A stretch of 16,121 bases of DNA from JBBRHF01 sp038223055 (GCA_038223055.1 JBBRHF010000091.1:1-16121), one strand, 5' to 3'; shown: positions 6,063 through 15,402, counted from the first letter of the stretch. Notes: generated by a model from the letters alone, not told the origin. Made by a program: numbers and translations.

Positions 6063-6784
6063 CCGAGATCGACCGCAACCTGCCGGAGAACCGTCGCCTG
6101 GTCCTCCCGCCGGACGTCCCACCAGGGGAAGGGCGGGTCGAGACCGTCGAGGTCCGCCACGGCCTGTTCGGCGCGCACGGCTCGGGCGACACGTCGGGCT
6201 ACGGCGGCCTCGTCCGACCGGTGCAGCTGCCCGGCGCCGCCGCACGCCCCTACGGCGGGTGGTTCGACGAGGTCGCCGACCGGCTCGAGCGGGCGATGCC
6301 TGACTTCGGCGAGGCGGTCGAGACGGTCGTCGTCGACCGCGGCGAGATCACCTTCCACGTACGACGAGAGCACCTCCACCCGACGATGCAGGCATTGCGC
6401 GACGACCCGTCGTTGCGTTTCGAGATGTGTCTGGGAGTCTCGGGCGTGCACTACCCGCACGAGGACGGCCGCGAGTTGCACGCGGTCTACCCGCTGCTCT
6501 CGATCACCCATCAGCGCAGGATCCGGGTCGAGGTCACCTGTCCCGACGCCGACCCGCACATCCCCTCGGTCGTGTCGGTCTATCCCACCAACGACTGGCA
6601 CGAGCGCGAGACCTGGGACTTCTTCGGCATCGTGTTCGACGGCCACCCGGCCCTGACCCGGATCGAGATGCCCGACGACTGGCCCGGGCACCCCCAGCGC
6701 AAGGACTACCCTCTCGGCGGCATCCCGGTGGAATACAAGGGTGCCCAGGTCGCGCCGCCGGACGAGCGCAGGAGCTACTCATGA
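6059..6784 (+). CDS. nuoC: NADH-quinone oxidoreductase subunit C
   Basis: The 30-kDa type subunit of the complex I peripheral arm. It sits against NuoD and NuoB and carries no cofactor. It has 241 residues from the GTG at 6059 that overlaps the nuoB stop. The family signature ERETWDFFGIVFDGH is at 182-196, followed by TRIEMPDDW and the C-terminal KDYPLGGIPVEYKG. The first 60 residues are a Gly/Pro-rich extension of the kind found in actinobacterial NuoC. Longer in-frame upstream sequence exists within nuoB but is out of frame with that gene's product and lacks family likeness. C and D are separate genes here, unlike the NuoCD fusion of Escherichia coli. The end overlaps the nuoD ATG (ATGA). 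Confidence 0.95.
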   Translation: MTEIDRNLPENRRLVLPPDVPPGEGRVETVEVRHGLFGAHGSGDTSGYGGLVRPVQLPGAAARPYGGWFDEVADRLERAMPDFGEAVETVVVDRGEITFHVRREHLHPTMQALRDDPSLRFEMCLGVSGVHYPHEDGRELHAVYPLLSITHQRRIRVEVTCPDADPHIPSVVSVYPTNDWHERETWDFFGIVFDGHPALTRIEMPDDWPGHPQRKDYPLGGIPVEYKGAQVAPPDERRSYS

Positions 6785-8139
6785 GCACCGTGTTCACGCC
6801 CCCGGCCGACGCGGACGGCGCGGATCCCTACGCCGGCACCCGGGAGACGACCGAGGGCACGGTCTACACCGTCACCGGGCAGGACTGGGAGGCGCTGACC
6901 CAGGCGCTCGGCGAGGCCGCCGAGGAGCGCATCGTCGTCAACATGGGTCCCCAGCACCCGTCCACCCACGGCGTGCTTCGCCTCATCCTCGAACTCGACG
7001 GCGAGACGGTCACGGAGTGCCGGCTCGGCATCGGCTACCTGCACACCGGCATCGAGAAGAACATCGAGTTCCGCACCTGGACTCAGGGGGTCACCTTCGT
7101 GACCCGCATGGACTACCTCGCGCCGCTGCACAACGAGACGGTCTACTGCCTCGGCGTCGAACGCCTGCTCGGCATCACCGAACAGGTCCCCGAGCGGGCC
7201 AGCGTCATCCGGGTGATGCTGATGGAACTCAACCGCATCTCCAGCCACTTGGTCGCCCTCGCGACCGGCGCCCTGGAACTGGGCGCCCTCTCGCCGATGA
7301 TCTTCGGGCTGCGCGAGCGGGAGACCGTGCTCGACGTGCTCGAGCTGATCACCGGGCTGCGGATGAACCATTCGTTCATCCGCCCCGGTGGCCTCGCCCA
7401 GGACCTGCCCAACGGGGCTATCGAGCAGGTCCGCGAGCTGCTGAAGCTGCTGCCCAAGCGGTTGCAGAACACCAAAGACCTGCTGGTCGGCAACGACATC
7501 TGGATGCGCCGCACGTCGGGGGTCAGCTACCTCGACTTGACCGGCTGCATGGCGCTCGGGGTCATCGGCCCGATCCTGCGGGCCACCGGGCTCCCGCACG
7601 ACCTGCGCAAGTTCGCGCCCTACTGCGGCTACGAGGGCTACGAGTTCGACGTCATGACCGAGACGACCTGCGACGCCTACGGCCGGTTCCTCATCCGCAT
7701 CAACGAGATGGGCGAGTCGCTCAAGATCATCGAGCAGTGCTTGGACAAGCTGTCACCGGGCCCGGTCATGGTTGCCGACAAGAAGATCGCCTGGCCGGCT
7801 CAGCTGGCCCTCGGCAGCGACGGCCTGGGCAACTCACCCGACCACATTCGCCACATCATGGGCCAGTCGATGGAGGCCCTGATCCACCACTTCAAGCTGG
7901 TGACCGAGGGCTTCCGGGTCCCCGCCGGCCAGGTCTACTCCGCCATCGAGTCCCCGCGCGGCGAGCTCGGCGCCCACATCGTCAGCGACGGCGGCACCCG
8001 GCCCTACCGCGTGCATTTCCGCGACCCGTCCTTCACCAACCTGCAGTCGGCCCCGGCCATGGCCGAGGGCGGCATGATCGCCGACGTCGTCGCCACGATC
8101 TCCTCCATCGACCCGGTGATGGGTGGCGTGGACCGGTGA
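6781..8139 (+). CDS. nuoD: NADH-quinone oxidoreductase subunit D
   Basis: The 49-kDa type subunit, related to the large subunit of NiFe hydrogenases, which forms the quinone-binding pocket with NuoB. It has 452 residues. The N-terminal loop NMGPQHPSTHG (54-64) holds the conserved His59, and MDYLAP (110-115) holds Tyr112. These are the two residues that contact the quinone head group in studied homologues. GYLHTGIEK (85-93) and the C-terminal ESPRGELG and MGGVDR end are also present. The metal-site cysteines of hydrogenases are absent, as expected. ATG 6781 overlaps the nuoC stop and is preceded by AGGAG. The first 50 residues are a variable extension. Confidence 0.97.
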   Translation: MSTVFTPPADADGADPYAGTRETTEGTVYTVTGQDWEALTQALGEAAEERIVVNMGPQHPSTHGVLRLILELDGETVTECRLGIGYLHTGIEKNIEFRTWTQGVTFVTRMDYLAPLHNETVYCLGVERLLGITEQVPERASVIRVMLMELNRISSHLVALATGALELGALSPMIFGLRERETVLDVLELITGLRMNHSFIRPGGLAQDLPNGAIEQVRELLKLLPKRLQNTKDLLVGNDIWMRRTSGVSYLDLTGCMALGVIGPILRATGLPHDLRKFAPYCGYEGYEFDVMTETTCDAYGRFLIRINEMGESLKIIEQCLDKLSPGPVMVADKKIAWPAQLALGSDGLGNSPDHIRHIMGQSMEALIHHFKLVTEGFRVPAGQVYSAIESPRGELGAHIVSDGGTRPYRVHFRDPSFTNLQSAPAMAEGGMIADVVATISSIDPVMGGVDR

Positions 8140-8858
8140 CCTACGACCTGGCGCTGCGCGAGCGGCTCGAGCTGGACGCGAAGCAGATCATCGGCCGCTA
8201 CCCCCGGAGCAGGTCGGCCCTGCTGCCGATGCTGCACCTCGTGCAGTCCGAGGAGGGCTTCGTCAGCGCCGCCGGCATTGAGTTCTGCGCGGAGATGCTC
8301 GACCTGGCCACCGCCGAGGTCGCCGCCGTCGCGACCTTCTACACGATGTACCGCCGTCGCCCCAACGGCACCTACTCCGTCGGGGTCTGCACCAACACCC
8401 TGTGCGCGGTCATGGGCGGCGACGAGATCTTCGCGACGCTCAAGGAGCACCTCGGCGTCGGCCATGACGAGACCACCGACGATGGCGTGATCACTTTGGA
8501 ACACCTCGAGTGCAACGCCGCCTGCGACTACGCGCCCGTCTTGATGGTCAACTGGGAGTTCTTCGACAACCAGACCCCGCAGTCGGCGACGAGACTCGTC
8601 GACGACCTGCGGGCCGGCACCGCCGTGCGCCCCACTCGGGGGCCGCGCCTGTGCACGTTCAAGGAGGTGTCGAGGGTGCTGGCGGGCTTCCCGGACGGCC
8701 TGGCCGACGAGGGTGTCTCCGCGGGCCCGGCGACCCTGGTCGGGCTGCACCTGGCTCGCGAGCGTGGCGACACGGCGCCCGCCGGCCCGGGGGGGACCGC
8801 GGAGTCTGACCCTGCCCGACCCGGCGACAACAGGACCAACAAGGACGGTGCCGCGTGA
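8136..8858 (+). CDS. nuoE: NADH-quinone oxidoreductase subunit E
   Basis: The 24-kDa type subunit with a thioredoxin-like fold that holds the [2Fe-2S] cluster N1a beside the NADH site on NuoF. It has 240 residues from the GTG at 8136, overlapping the nuoD stop. The ligands Cys85 and Cys90 (GVCTNTLC) and Cys126 and Cys130 (LECNAACDYAP) are visible. The core ends near residue 165. It is followed by a long hydrophilic tail with a conserved-looking segment (RLCTFKEVSRVLAGFP) and then a low-complexity Gly/Pro/Asp end, as in other actinobacterial NuoE. The stop overlaps the nuoF GTG by four bases. Confidence 0.96.
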   Translation: MTYDLALRERLELDAKQIIGRYPRSRSALLPMLHLVQSEEGFVSAAGIEFCAEMLDLATAEVAAVATFYTMYRRRPNGTYSVGVCTNTLCAVMGGDEIFATLKEHLGVGHDETTDDGVITLEHLECNAACDYAPVLMVNWEFFDNQTPQSATRLVDDLRAGTAVRPTRGPRLCTFKEVSRVLAGFPDGLADEGVSAGPATLVGLHLARERGDTAPAGPGGTAESDPARPGDNRTNKDGAA

Positions 8859-10174
8859 GCCTCACCCCGGTCCTCAGCCGCTACTGGGACCACGCGACCT
8901 CCTGGACCATGGCGACCTACCAGGAGCACGACGGCTACCGGGCGCTGCGGTCGGCCCTCGCGATGCCACCCGACGACGTCATCGGCCTCGTCAAAGACGC
9001 CAACCTGCGCGGTCGCGGCGGGGCCGGGTTCCCGACCGGCATGAAGTGGGGGTTCATCCCGCAGGGTGACGGAAAGCCCCACTACCTCGTGGTCAACGCC
9101 GACGAGTCCGAGCCGGGCACCTGCAAAGACATCCCGATGATGATGGCCACGCCGCACGCTCTGGTCGAAGGGGTGATCATCGCCGCCTACGCGATCCGGG
9201 CCAACCACGCGTTCATTTACGTGCGCGGCGAGGTCGTGCACGTGCTGCGGCGCCTCCAGCAGGCCGTACGCGAGGCCGCCGAGGCCGGCTTCCTCGGCAC
9301 CGACATCCTCGGGTCGGGCTTCACCCTGGACATCACCGTCCACGCCGGCGCCGGGGCCTACATCTGCGGCGAAGAAACCGCATTGCTCGACTCCCTCGAG
9401 GGCATGCGAGGCCAGCCGCGGCTGCGCCCGCCGTTCCCCGCGATCGCGGGCCTCTACGCCAGCCCCACCGTGGTCAACAACGTCGAGTCCATCGCCAGCG
9501 TGCCGCCGATCGTGCTGCACGGCGCCGACTGGTTCCGCAGCATGGGCAGCGAGAAGTCCCCGGGATTCAAGGTGTTCTCGCTGTCCGGCCACGTGACCCA
9601 CCCCGGTCAGTTCGAGGCGCCGCTCGGCATCACCTTCCGCGAGTTGCTCGGCCTCGCAGGCGGCGTCCGCGAGGGCCACGAGCTCAAGTTCTGGACACCC
9701 GGCGGCTCCTCCACCCCGCTGTTCACGGCCGAGCATCTCGACGTCCGCCTGGACTACGAGGACGTGGCGGCGCACGGGTCGATGCTGGGCACCACCGCGC
9801 TGATGGTGTTCGACGAGACGACCTGCATCGTGCGTGCGGTGCTGCGCTGGACCGAGTTCTACGCCCACGAGTCCTGCGGCAAGTGCACACCATGCCGCGA
9901 GGGCACCTACTGGCTGGTGCAGATCCTGCGCCGGCTGGAGACGGGCGAGGGCACCCAGGAGGATCTCGAGAAGCTGCTCGACATCTCCGACAACATCCTG
10001 GGCCGCGCCTTCTGCGCACTCGGTGACGGTGCGACCAGCCCGATCACCTCCTCGGTCAAGTACTTCCGGGACGAATACATCGCCCACATCGAAGGGAAGG
10101 GCTGCCCGTTGGACCCTCGCGCCGCCACCCTGTTCGCCGATCCCGCCGGGTCCGTCGCCGGAGCAACCGCCTGA
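8855..10174 (+). CDS. nuoF: NADH-quinone oxidoreductase subunit F (NADH/FMN-binding)
   Basis: The 51-kDa type subunit that binds NADH and FMN and carries [4Fe-4S] cluster N3, the electron entry point of complex I. It has 439 residues. Visible are the FMN/NADH loop LRGRGGAGFPTGMKW (51-65), NADESEPGTCKD (81-92), signature GAGAYICGEETALLDS (165-180) and the cluster signature ESCGKCTPCREGT (339-351) with Cys341, 344 and 347, with the fourth ligand at Cys387. The GTG at 8855 overlaps the nuoE stop and has AAGGACGG upstream. The stop shares one base with the nuoG start (TGATG). Confidence 0.98.
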   Translation: MSLTPVLSRYWDHATSWTMATYQEHDGYRALRSALAMPPDDVIGLVKDANLRGRGGAGFPTGMKWGFIPQGDGKPHYLVVNADESEPGTCKDIPMMMATPHALVEGVIIAAYAIRANHAFIYVRGEVVHVLRRLQQAVREAAEAGFLGTDILGSGFTLDITVHAGAGAYICGEETALLDSLEGMRGQPRLRPPFPAIAGLYASPTVVNNVESIASVPPIVLHGADWFRSMGSEKSPGFKVFSLSGHVTHPGQFEAPLGITFRELLGLAGGVREGHELKFWTPGGSSTPLFTAEHLDVRLDYEDVAAHGSMLGTTALMVFDETTCIVRAVLRWTEFYAHESCGKCTPCREGTYWLVQILRRLETGEGTQEDLEKLLDISDNILGRAFCALGDGATSPITSSVKYFRDEYIAHIEGKGCPLDPRAATLFADPAGSVAGATA

Positions 10175-12642
10175 TGACCGCCAACGCCAGCACCGGCACT
10201 CGCCTCGCCCCGACGGTCGAGCTCGTGACGCTGACCATCGACGGCTTCGAGGTCAGCGTCCCCAAGGGGACACTCGTGATCCGCGCGGCAGAGCTGCTGG
10301 GCATCCAGATCCCGCGGTTCTGCGACCACCCGTTGCTCGAGCCCGTCGGCGCCTGCCGCCAGTGCCTCGTCGAGATCGTCGACGCAGGCAACGGCCGGGG
10401 TATGCCCAAGCCCGCCGCGTCGTGCACCACCACGGTCGCCGCCGGCATGGTCGTCAAGACCCAGCTCAGCTCGCCGGTGGCCGACAAGGCTCAGCACGGG
10501 GTGATGGAGCTGCTGCTCATCAACCACCCGCTCGACTGCCCCGTCTGCGACAAGGGTGGCGAGTGCCCGTTGCAGAACCAGGCGATGAGCAACGGCCGGG
10601 CGGAGACGCGGTTCGTCGACATGAAGCGCACCTTTCCGAAGCCGATCAACCTCTCGGCGCAGGTGCTGCTGGACCGCGAGCGGTGCGTGCTGTGCGCCCG
10701 CTGCACCCGCTTCTCCAGCCAGATCGCCGGTGACCCGTTCATCGAGATGCTCGAACGCGGCGCGCTGCAGCAGGTCGGCATCTACGAGGCCGAGCCGTTC
10801 GAGTCCTATTTCTCCGGCAACGCCGTGCAGATCTGCCCGGTCGGTGCCCTCACCGGCGCGGCCTACCGGTTCCGGGCCCGCCCGTTCGACCTCGCCTCGA
10901 GCCCTGGAGTCTGCGAGCACTGCGCCGCGGGCTGCGCGATGCGCACCGACCACCGCCGGGGCAAGGTCATGCGCCGACTCGCCGGCGACGAGCCCGAGGT
11001 CAACGAGGAATGGAACTGCGACAAGGGCCGGTGGGCGTTCCACTACGCCACCGCCCAGGATCGGCTGACCAGCCCGCTGGTGCGAGACGCCGAGGGGGCG
11101 CTGGTGCCCACCTCGTGGGCCGAGGCGCTCGGGCTCGCAGCCGAGGGCCTGCGCTCGGCCGCCGGGTCCGCCGGCGTGCTCGTCGGCGGTCGCGCGACCG
11201 TCGAGGACGCCTACGCCTACGCCAAGTTCGCCCGCGTTGCCCTGCGCACCAACGACGTCGACTTCCGGGCCCGGCCCTCATCGGCCGAGGAGGCGGCGTT
11301 CCTCGCCGCCCGCGTCGCCGGAACCGGCCTCGGCGTGACCTACGCCGACCTCGAGCATGCCGGCGCCGTGTTGCTCGTGGGGATCGAGCCGGAGGAGGAG
11401 TGCCCGATCGTCTTCCTGCGGCTGCGCAAGGGCGTGCGTAAGAACCGGCTCGCGGTGCACGCCGTGGCTCCGTTCGCGACTCGGGGCCTTGACAAGCTGT
11501 CCGGGCGCCTGCTCGCCACCGTGCCCGGCGCCGAAGCCGCCATGCTCGATGCGATCGCACGTCGTGACGACAATGTCGCCGAGGCCGCCACCTCGCTGTG
11601 GGGCGGGGGCGCCGTCATCCTCGTCGGGGAGCGGGCGGCCGTGTCCCCCGGCACGCTGTCAGCCGTCGTCCGCCTCGCCGAGGCCACCGGCGCCCGCGTC
11701 GCCTGGGTGCCGCGGCGCGCGGGTGAGCGCGGCGCGCTGGAAGCCGGCGCTCTGCCAAACCTGCTCGCCGGTGGCCGCCCGGTCGCCGACGCAAGCGCGC
11801 GGGTCGACGTCGCCGCCGCCTGGGGGGTCGACTCGCTGCCGGTCCTGCCGGGCCGGGGCACCGACGCGATGCTCGCGGCGGCGGTCACCGGCGAGGTCCG
11901 GGCGCTACTCGTCGGAGGCGTCGACGTCGACGACCTACCCGACCCTGCCGCCGCGCTCGCGGCCCTGGACGCGGCGCCGTTCGTGGTGAGCCTCGAACTG
12001 CGGGCGTCGGCCGTCACTGAGCGAGCCGACGTCGTGTTCCCGGTGGCGCCGGTCGTGGAGAAGTCCGGCACCTTCCTCGACTGGGAGGGCCGCGAGCGAC
12101 CCTTCGCCGAGGTGCTGCGGGGCACCAACGCCCTGCCCGACCTGCGGGTCCTGCACATGCTCGCCCAGGCCCTGGGGGTCGACCTCGGGCTGCCCGACGT
12201 GACTGCGGCCCGGGCCGAGCTCGGCGAGATCGAGCGATGGGACGGCACCCGCGTGCCCGCCCCCACGGTCGCCGCGCCCGCACCGGCGCGGCTGGGTCCG
12301 GGCGAGGCAGTGCTCGCGACCTGGAACCTGCTGCTCGACCTCGGCCGGATGCAGGACGGGGAGCCGTTCCTCGCGGCGACAGCCCGCCAGCCGGTCGCCG
12401 TCGTGTCCGAGCCGACGTCGCTGGCCCTCGGCGCCGGGGCTGGTGACTCGATCACCGTGTCGACCCACGCCGGCTCGGTCACGCTGCCGTTGGTCGTGCG
12501 CGATATGCCCGATCAGGTGGTCTGGTTGCCCACCAACAGTCCCGGATCGGTGGTGCGCCGCGACCTGCGGGTCAGCGGCGGCGCCGTCGTCCGTCTGGCT
12601 CGAGCCGCAACCGGGCCGGTCGACGGAGGCGGTGCCCGGTGA
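10174..12642 (+). CDS. nuoG: NADH-quinone oxidoreductase subunit G
   Basis: The 75-kDa type iron-sulfur subunit of complex I. It has 822 residues. The N-terminal third carries all clusters: [2Fe-2S] N1b at Cys50, 61, 64 and 84; [4Fe-4S] N5 at His118, Cys122, 125 and 131; N4 at Cys171, 174, 177 and 221; and N7 at Cys247, 250, 254 and 282. N7 is the extra off-path cluster present in bacterial NuoG such as those of E. coli and Thermus. The rest is a molybdopterin-oxidoreductase-like domain that in this family no longer binds the cofactor. From about residue 300 onward it is Ala/Val-rich and poorly conserved, as is usual. The ATG overlaps the nuoF stop by one base, and the end overlaps nuoH by four. 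Confidence 0.97.
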   Translation: MTANASTGTRLAPTVELVTLTIDGFEVSVPKGTLVIRAAELLGIQIPRFCDHPLLEPVGACRQCLVEIVDAGNGRGMPKPAASCTTTVAAGMVVKTQLSSPVADKAQHGVMELLLINHPLDCPVCDKGGECPLQNQAMSNGRAETRFVDMKRTFPKPINLSAQVLLDRERCVLCARCTRFSSQIAGDPFIEMLERGALQQVGIYEAEPFESYFSGNAVQICPVGALTGAAYRFRARPFDLASSPGVCEHCAAGCAMRTDHRRGKVMRRLAGDEPEVNEEWNCDKGRWAFHYATAQDRLTSPLVRDAEGALVPTSWAEALGLAAEGLRSAAGSAGVLVGGRATVEDAYAYAKFARVALRTNDVDFRARPSSAEEAAFLAARVAGTGLGVTYADLEHAGAVLLVGIEPEEECPIVFLRLRKGVRKNRLAVHAVAPFATRGLDKLSGRLLATVPGAEAAMLDAIARRDDNVAEAATSLWGGGAVILVGERAAVSPGTLSAVVRLAEATGARVAWVPRRAGERGALEAGALPNLLAGGRPVADASARVDVAAAWGVDSLPVLPGRGTDAMLAAAVTGEVRALLVGGVDVDDLPDPAAALAALDAAPFVVSLELRASAVTERADVVFPVAPVVEKSGTFLDWEGRERPFAEVLRGTNALPDLRVLHMLAQALGVDLGLPDVTAARAELGEIERWDGTRVPAPTVAAPAPARLGPGEAVLATWNLLLDLGRMQDGEPFLAATARQPVAVVSEPTSLALGAGAGDSITVSTHAGSVTLPLVVRDMPDQVVWLPTNSPGSVVRRDLRVSGGAVVRLARAATGPVDGGGAR

Positions 12643-13985
12643 ACGCGACCCTGCTCGCTGCACCCCCCGTCGCCGGCTTCGGCCGCGACCCGGGCTGGCT
12701 GATCCTGGCAAAGGCGCTGGCCATCTTCGTCTTCCTCGTCGTCTTGACGCTGCTCACCATCTGGGCCGAGCGCCGGGTCGTGGCCCGCATGCAGCACCGT
12801 CTCGGGCCCAACCGGGTCGGCCCGTTCGGGCTCGTGCAGGGCCTCGCCGACGGCGTCAAGCTTGCGCTCAAGGAAGACATCATCCCGAAGGCTGCCGACC
12901 GGGTCGTGTTCATCCTGGCCCCCATCGTCTCCACGATCCCCGCCTTTCTGTCCTTCGCGGTGATCCCGTTCGGGCCCCAGGTGTCCATCGGCGGTCACCG
13001 AACCAACCTGCAGCTCACCGACCTGCCCGTCGCCGTGCTCTACGTCCTCGCGGTGGCCTCGGTCGGCATCTACGGCATCGTGCTCGCGGGCTGGTCCAGC
13101 GGCTCGACCTACCCCCTGCTCGGCGGGCTCCGGTCCACGGCCCAGCTGATCTCCTACGAGGTCGCGATGGGGCTGTCCTTCGTCGGGGTGTTCCTCTACG
13201 CCGGTTCGATGTCCACCTCCCAGATCGTGGCGGCCCAAGGCGACTTCTGGTACGCCGTGCTCCTGGCGCCGTCGTTCGCGATCTACCTCGTCTCGATGGT
13301 GGGCGAGACCAACCGCGCGCCGTTCGACCTGCCCGAGGCCGAGGGTGAGCTCGTCGGCGGGTTCCACACGGAGTACTCCTCGCTGAAGTTCGCGCTGTTC
13401 TTCTTGGCGGAGTACGTCAACATGATCACCGTGTCGGCATTGGCCACGACCCTGTTCCTCGGCGGCTGGCGCGCGCCGTGGCCGCTGTCGGTGTGGCACG
13501 GCGCCAACACCGGCTGGTGGCCCATCCTGTGGTTCGTCAGCAAGCTGTGCCTGTTCCTGTTCCTGTTCATCTGGCTGCGCGGCACCCTGCCGCGGCTACG
13601 TTACGACCAGTTCATGAAGCTGGGCTGGAAGGTCCTCATCCCCTTCGCGCTCGCGTGGCTGGTGCTGGTCGCGACCGTGCGGGCGGTCAACAACACCTAC
13701 GCGGTCGACCGCCGCGACCTGCTGCTCTGGGGAGGGCTGGTCGTCGTACTCGCGCTGGCCGTCAGCGTTGGCTATGACGCCATGGTCAGCCGGCGGGAGG
13801 CCCGTGCGCCCGTGCAGGACGAGGCGGACGTGTTCGACCCGATGGCCGGGGGCTACCCCGTGCCACCGATGCCTGGGCAGACGCTGCCCAGCCTCCCGGA
13901 GCTGGCGGCCGTCGGAGCCACGCCGCGCGCGCCGGCTGACCTGGTCGACCCGACCGAACCGCCGACCACGGAGGAGGACCGGTGA
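12639..13985 (+). CDS. nuoH: NADH-quinone oxidoreductase subunit H
   Basis: The ND1-type membrane subunit that joins the peripheral and membrane arms and lines the quinone channel. It has 448 residues with about nine membrane segments (roughly 20-43, 90-112, 130-152, 170-190, 205-222, 252-276, 295-315, 330-350, 360-380). Family signatures are ERRVVARMQHRLGPNRVGP (44-62) and GETNRAPFDLPEAEGELVGG (223-242). After the last helix there is a 65-residue Pro/Asp/Glu-rich cytoplasmic tail, an extension I know from actinobacterial NuoH. The GTG at 12639 overlaps the nuoG stop, with GGAGG 10 bases upstream. Confidence 0.97.
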   Translation: MNATLLAAPPVAGFGRDPGWLILAKALAIFVFLVVLTLLTIWAERRVVARMQHRLGPNRVGPFGLVQGLADGVKLALKEDIIPKAADRVVFILAPIVSTIPAFLSFAVIPFGPQVSIGGHRTNLQLTDLPVAVLYVLAVASVGIYGIVLAGWSSGSTYPLLGGLRSTAQLISYEVAMGLSFVGVFLYAGSMSTSQIVAAQGDFWYAVLLAPSFAIYLVSMVGETNRAPFDLPEAEGELVGGFHTEYSSLKFALFFLAEYVNMITVSALATTLFLGGWRAPWPLSVWHGANTGWWPILWFVSKLCLFLFLFIWLRGTLPRLRYDQFMKLGWKVLIPFALAWLVLVATVRAVNNTYAVDRRDLLLWGGLVVVLALAVSVGYDAMVSRREARAPVQDEADVFDPMAGGYPVPPMPGQTLPSLPELAAVGATPRAPADLVDPTEPPTTEEDR

Positions 13986-14593
13986 GCGACCTGCTGACCC
14001 AGCTCAGGGGCTTCGGGGTCACCTTCGGAATGATGTTCAAGAAGGTGGTCACCGAGCAGTACCCCGAGCAGAAGAAGGGCGAGGATCCCAGCGTCCCGAT
14101 CGCGCCCCGTTTCCATGGTCGCCACGTGCTCAACCGCTACCCCGACGGGCTGGAGAAGTGCATCGGCTGCGAGCTGTGCGCCTGGGCCTGCCCGGCCGAC
14201 GCCATCTACGTCGAGGGCGCGGACAACACCGTGGAAGGGCGCTTCTCGCCCGGGGAGCGATACGGTCGCGTCTACCAGATCAACTACCTGCGCTGCATCT
14301 TCTGTGGTCTGTGCATCGAGGCGTGCCCGACCCGGGCGCTCACGATGACCAACGAATACGAGTTGGCCGACGTGTCCCGGGAGAGCCTGATCTTCGAGAA
14401 GCAGGACCTGCTCGCCCCGATGCTCGAGGGCATGCTGGCCGCACCCCACCCCATGGTGGAGGGCTACACGGACACCGACTACTACCTCGGCAAGGTCGCC
14501 AAGGCGACCCGGGCCCAACGCGACCATGTCGCCGCGCGAAGCGGCGACGGCGACCATGTCGCCGCGCGAAGCGGCGACGAGGTCGGCGCATGA
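13982..14593 (+). CDS. nuoI: NADH-quinone oxidoreductase subunit I
   Basis: The TYKY-type ferredoxin subunit of complex I carrying [4Fe-4S] clusters N6a and N6b, which bridge NuoG to NuoB. It has 203 residues. Two CxxCxxCxxxC motifs are present: Cys60, 63, 66, 70 (CIGCELCAWAC) and Cys105, 108, 111, 115 (CIFCGLCIEAC), with the expected crossed fourth ligands. The last 23 residues are odd: a 10-residue unit (DHVAARSGDG) twice, encoded by a 30-bp tandem repeat with perfect hairpins, which looks inserted into the 3' end of the gene. GTG 13982 overlaps the nuoH stop. The stop overlaps the nuoJ ATG (ATGA). Confidence 0.97.
   Translation: MSDLLTQLRGFGVTFGMMFKKVVTEQYPEQKKGEDPSVPIAPRFHGRHVLNRYPDGLEKCIGCELCAWACPADAIYVEGADNTVEGRFSPGERYGRVYQINYLRCIFCGLCIEACPTRALTMTNEYELADVSRESLIFEKQDLLAPMLEGMLAAPHPMVEGYTDTDYYLGKVAKATRAQRDHVAARSGDGDHVAARSGDEVGA
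14521..14580. repeat. 30-bp tandem repeat, two copies, each with a perfect hairpin, in the nuoI 3' end
   Basis: Copies at 14521-14550 and 14551-14580 differ only at the last base. Each contains the stem gtcgccgc / gcggcgac (8 perfect pairs) around the loop gcgaa: 14528-14548 and 14558-14578. The repeat is in frame with nuoI and ends 9 bases before the nuoJ start codon. The palindrome resembles a REP-type element, but I cannot tell its genomic copy number from here. Confidence 0.93.
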
Positions 14594-15402
14594 CCACCAC
14601 CATGGCCGCAGCCGTCAACACCGGCACGGGGGAGGCCGTCGCCTTCTGGGTGTTGGGCAGCCTGGCCGTTGCGTCATCGCTTGCGATGCTGTTCCTGCGC
14701 AAGGCTGTGCACAGCGCGCTGTCCCTCGCGGTGACGATGCTGTGCCTCGCCGCCTTCTATCTCGCGCAGGACGCCGCATTCCTCGGCGTGGTGCAGGTGG
14801 TTGTCTACACCGGCGCCGTCATGATGCTGTTCCTGTTCGTGCTGATGCTGGTCGGCGTCGACTCCGCCGACTCCCTGGTCGAGACGCTGCGCGGTCAACG
14901 GCTTGCGGCCTTCCTCGCCGCGGTCGGGTTCGCCGGGCTGCTGCTGTTCGGCCTCGGCGACGTGACGATGGACAACCGCGGTCTCGATTCGGCCAACTCG
15001 ATCGGCAACGTGCCCGCCCTCGCCAATCTCATCTTCAGTCGCTATGTGTTCGCCTTCGAGGCGACCAGTGCGCTGCTGATCACCGCCGCGCTCGGCGCGA
15101 TGGTCCTCGCCCACCGCGAACGCATCGAGGCCCGGCTCACCCAGCGCGACCGGTCCGAGCAGCGGTTCAAGACCGGGCGGCACCCCGGGACCCTGCCCGG
15201 TCCCGGCGTCTACGCCCGGCACAACGCGGTGGACACCCCGGCCCTGCTGCCGGACGGAACCGCCGCGGACCTGTCGGTCTCCCCGGTCCTCACCGCACGT
15301 GGCAACGCCCGTCTGCCGACCTCGGATGCCGCGACGATCCGGGCCGTCGAGATCGGCCGGCTCGAGACCGGCGGCGACAACCCGACGCAGGCGGACCGAT
15401 GA
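14590..15402 (+). CDS. nuoJ: NADH-quinone oxidoreductase subunit J
   Basis: The ND6-type membrane subunit of complex I. It has 270 residues with five membrane helices (about 17-36, 42-60, 64-90, 104-122, 155-175). Helix 3, VVQVVVYTGAVMMLFLF, is the conserved family segment that carries the pi-bulge in solved structures. A hydrophilic tail of about 90 residues follows, as in actinobacterial NuoJ. The ATG at 14590 overlaps the nuoI stop. GAGG 7 bases upstream lies at the end of the repeat. The stop (15400-15402) is part of a 17-bp duplication shared with the nuoK start. Confidence 0.95.
   Translation: MTTTMAAAVNTGTGEAVAFWVLGSLAVASSLAMLFLRKAVHSALSLAVTMLCLAAFYLAQDAAFLGVVQVVVYTGAVMMLFLFVLMLVGVDSADSLVETLRGQRLAAFLAAVGFAGLLLFGLGDVTMDNRGLDSANSIGNVPALANLIFSRYVFAFEATSALLITAALGAMVLAHRERIEARLTQRDRSEQRFKTGRHPGTLPGPGVYARHNAVDTPALLPDGTAADLSVSPVLTARGNARLPTSDAATIRAVEIGRLETGGDNPTQADR

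Noticed and set aside
6741..8135. A plus-strand open frame inside nuoD that continues into nuoE
   Set aside because: It is the shifted frame of nuoD. Only the part from GTG 8136 carries NuoE motifs.
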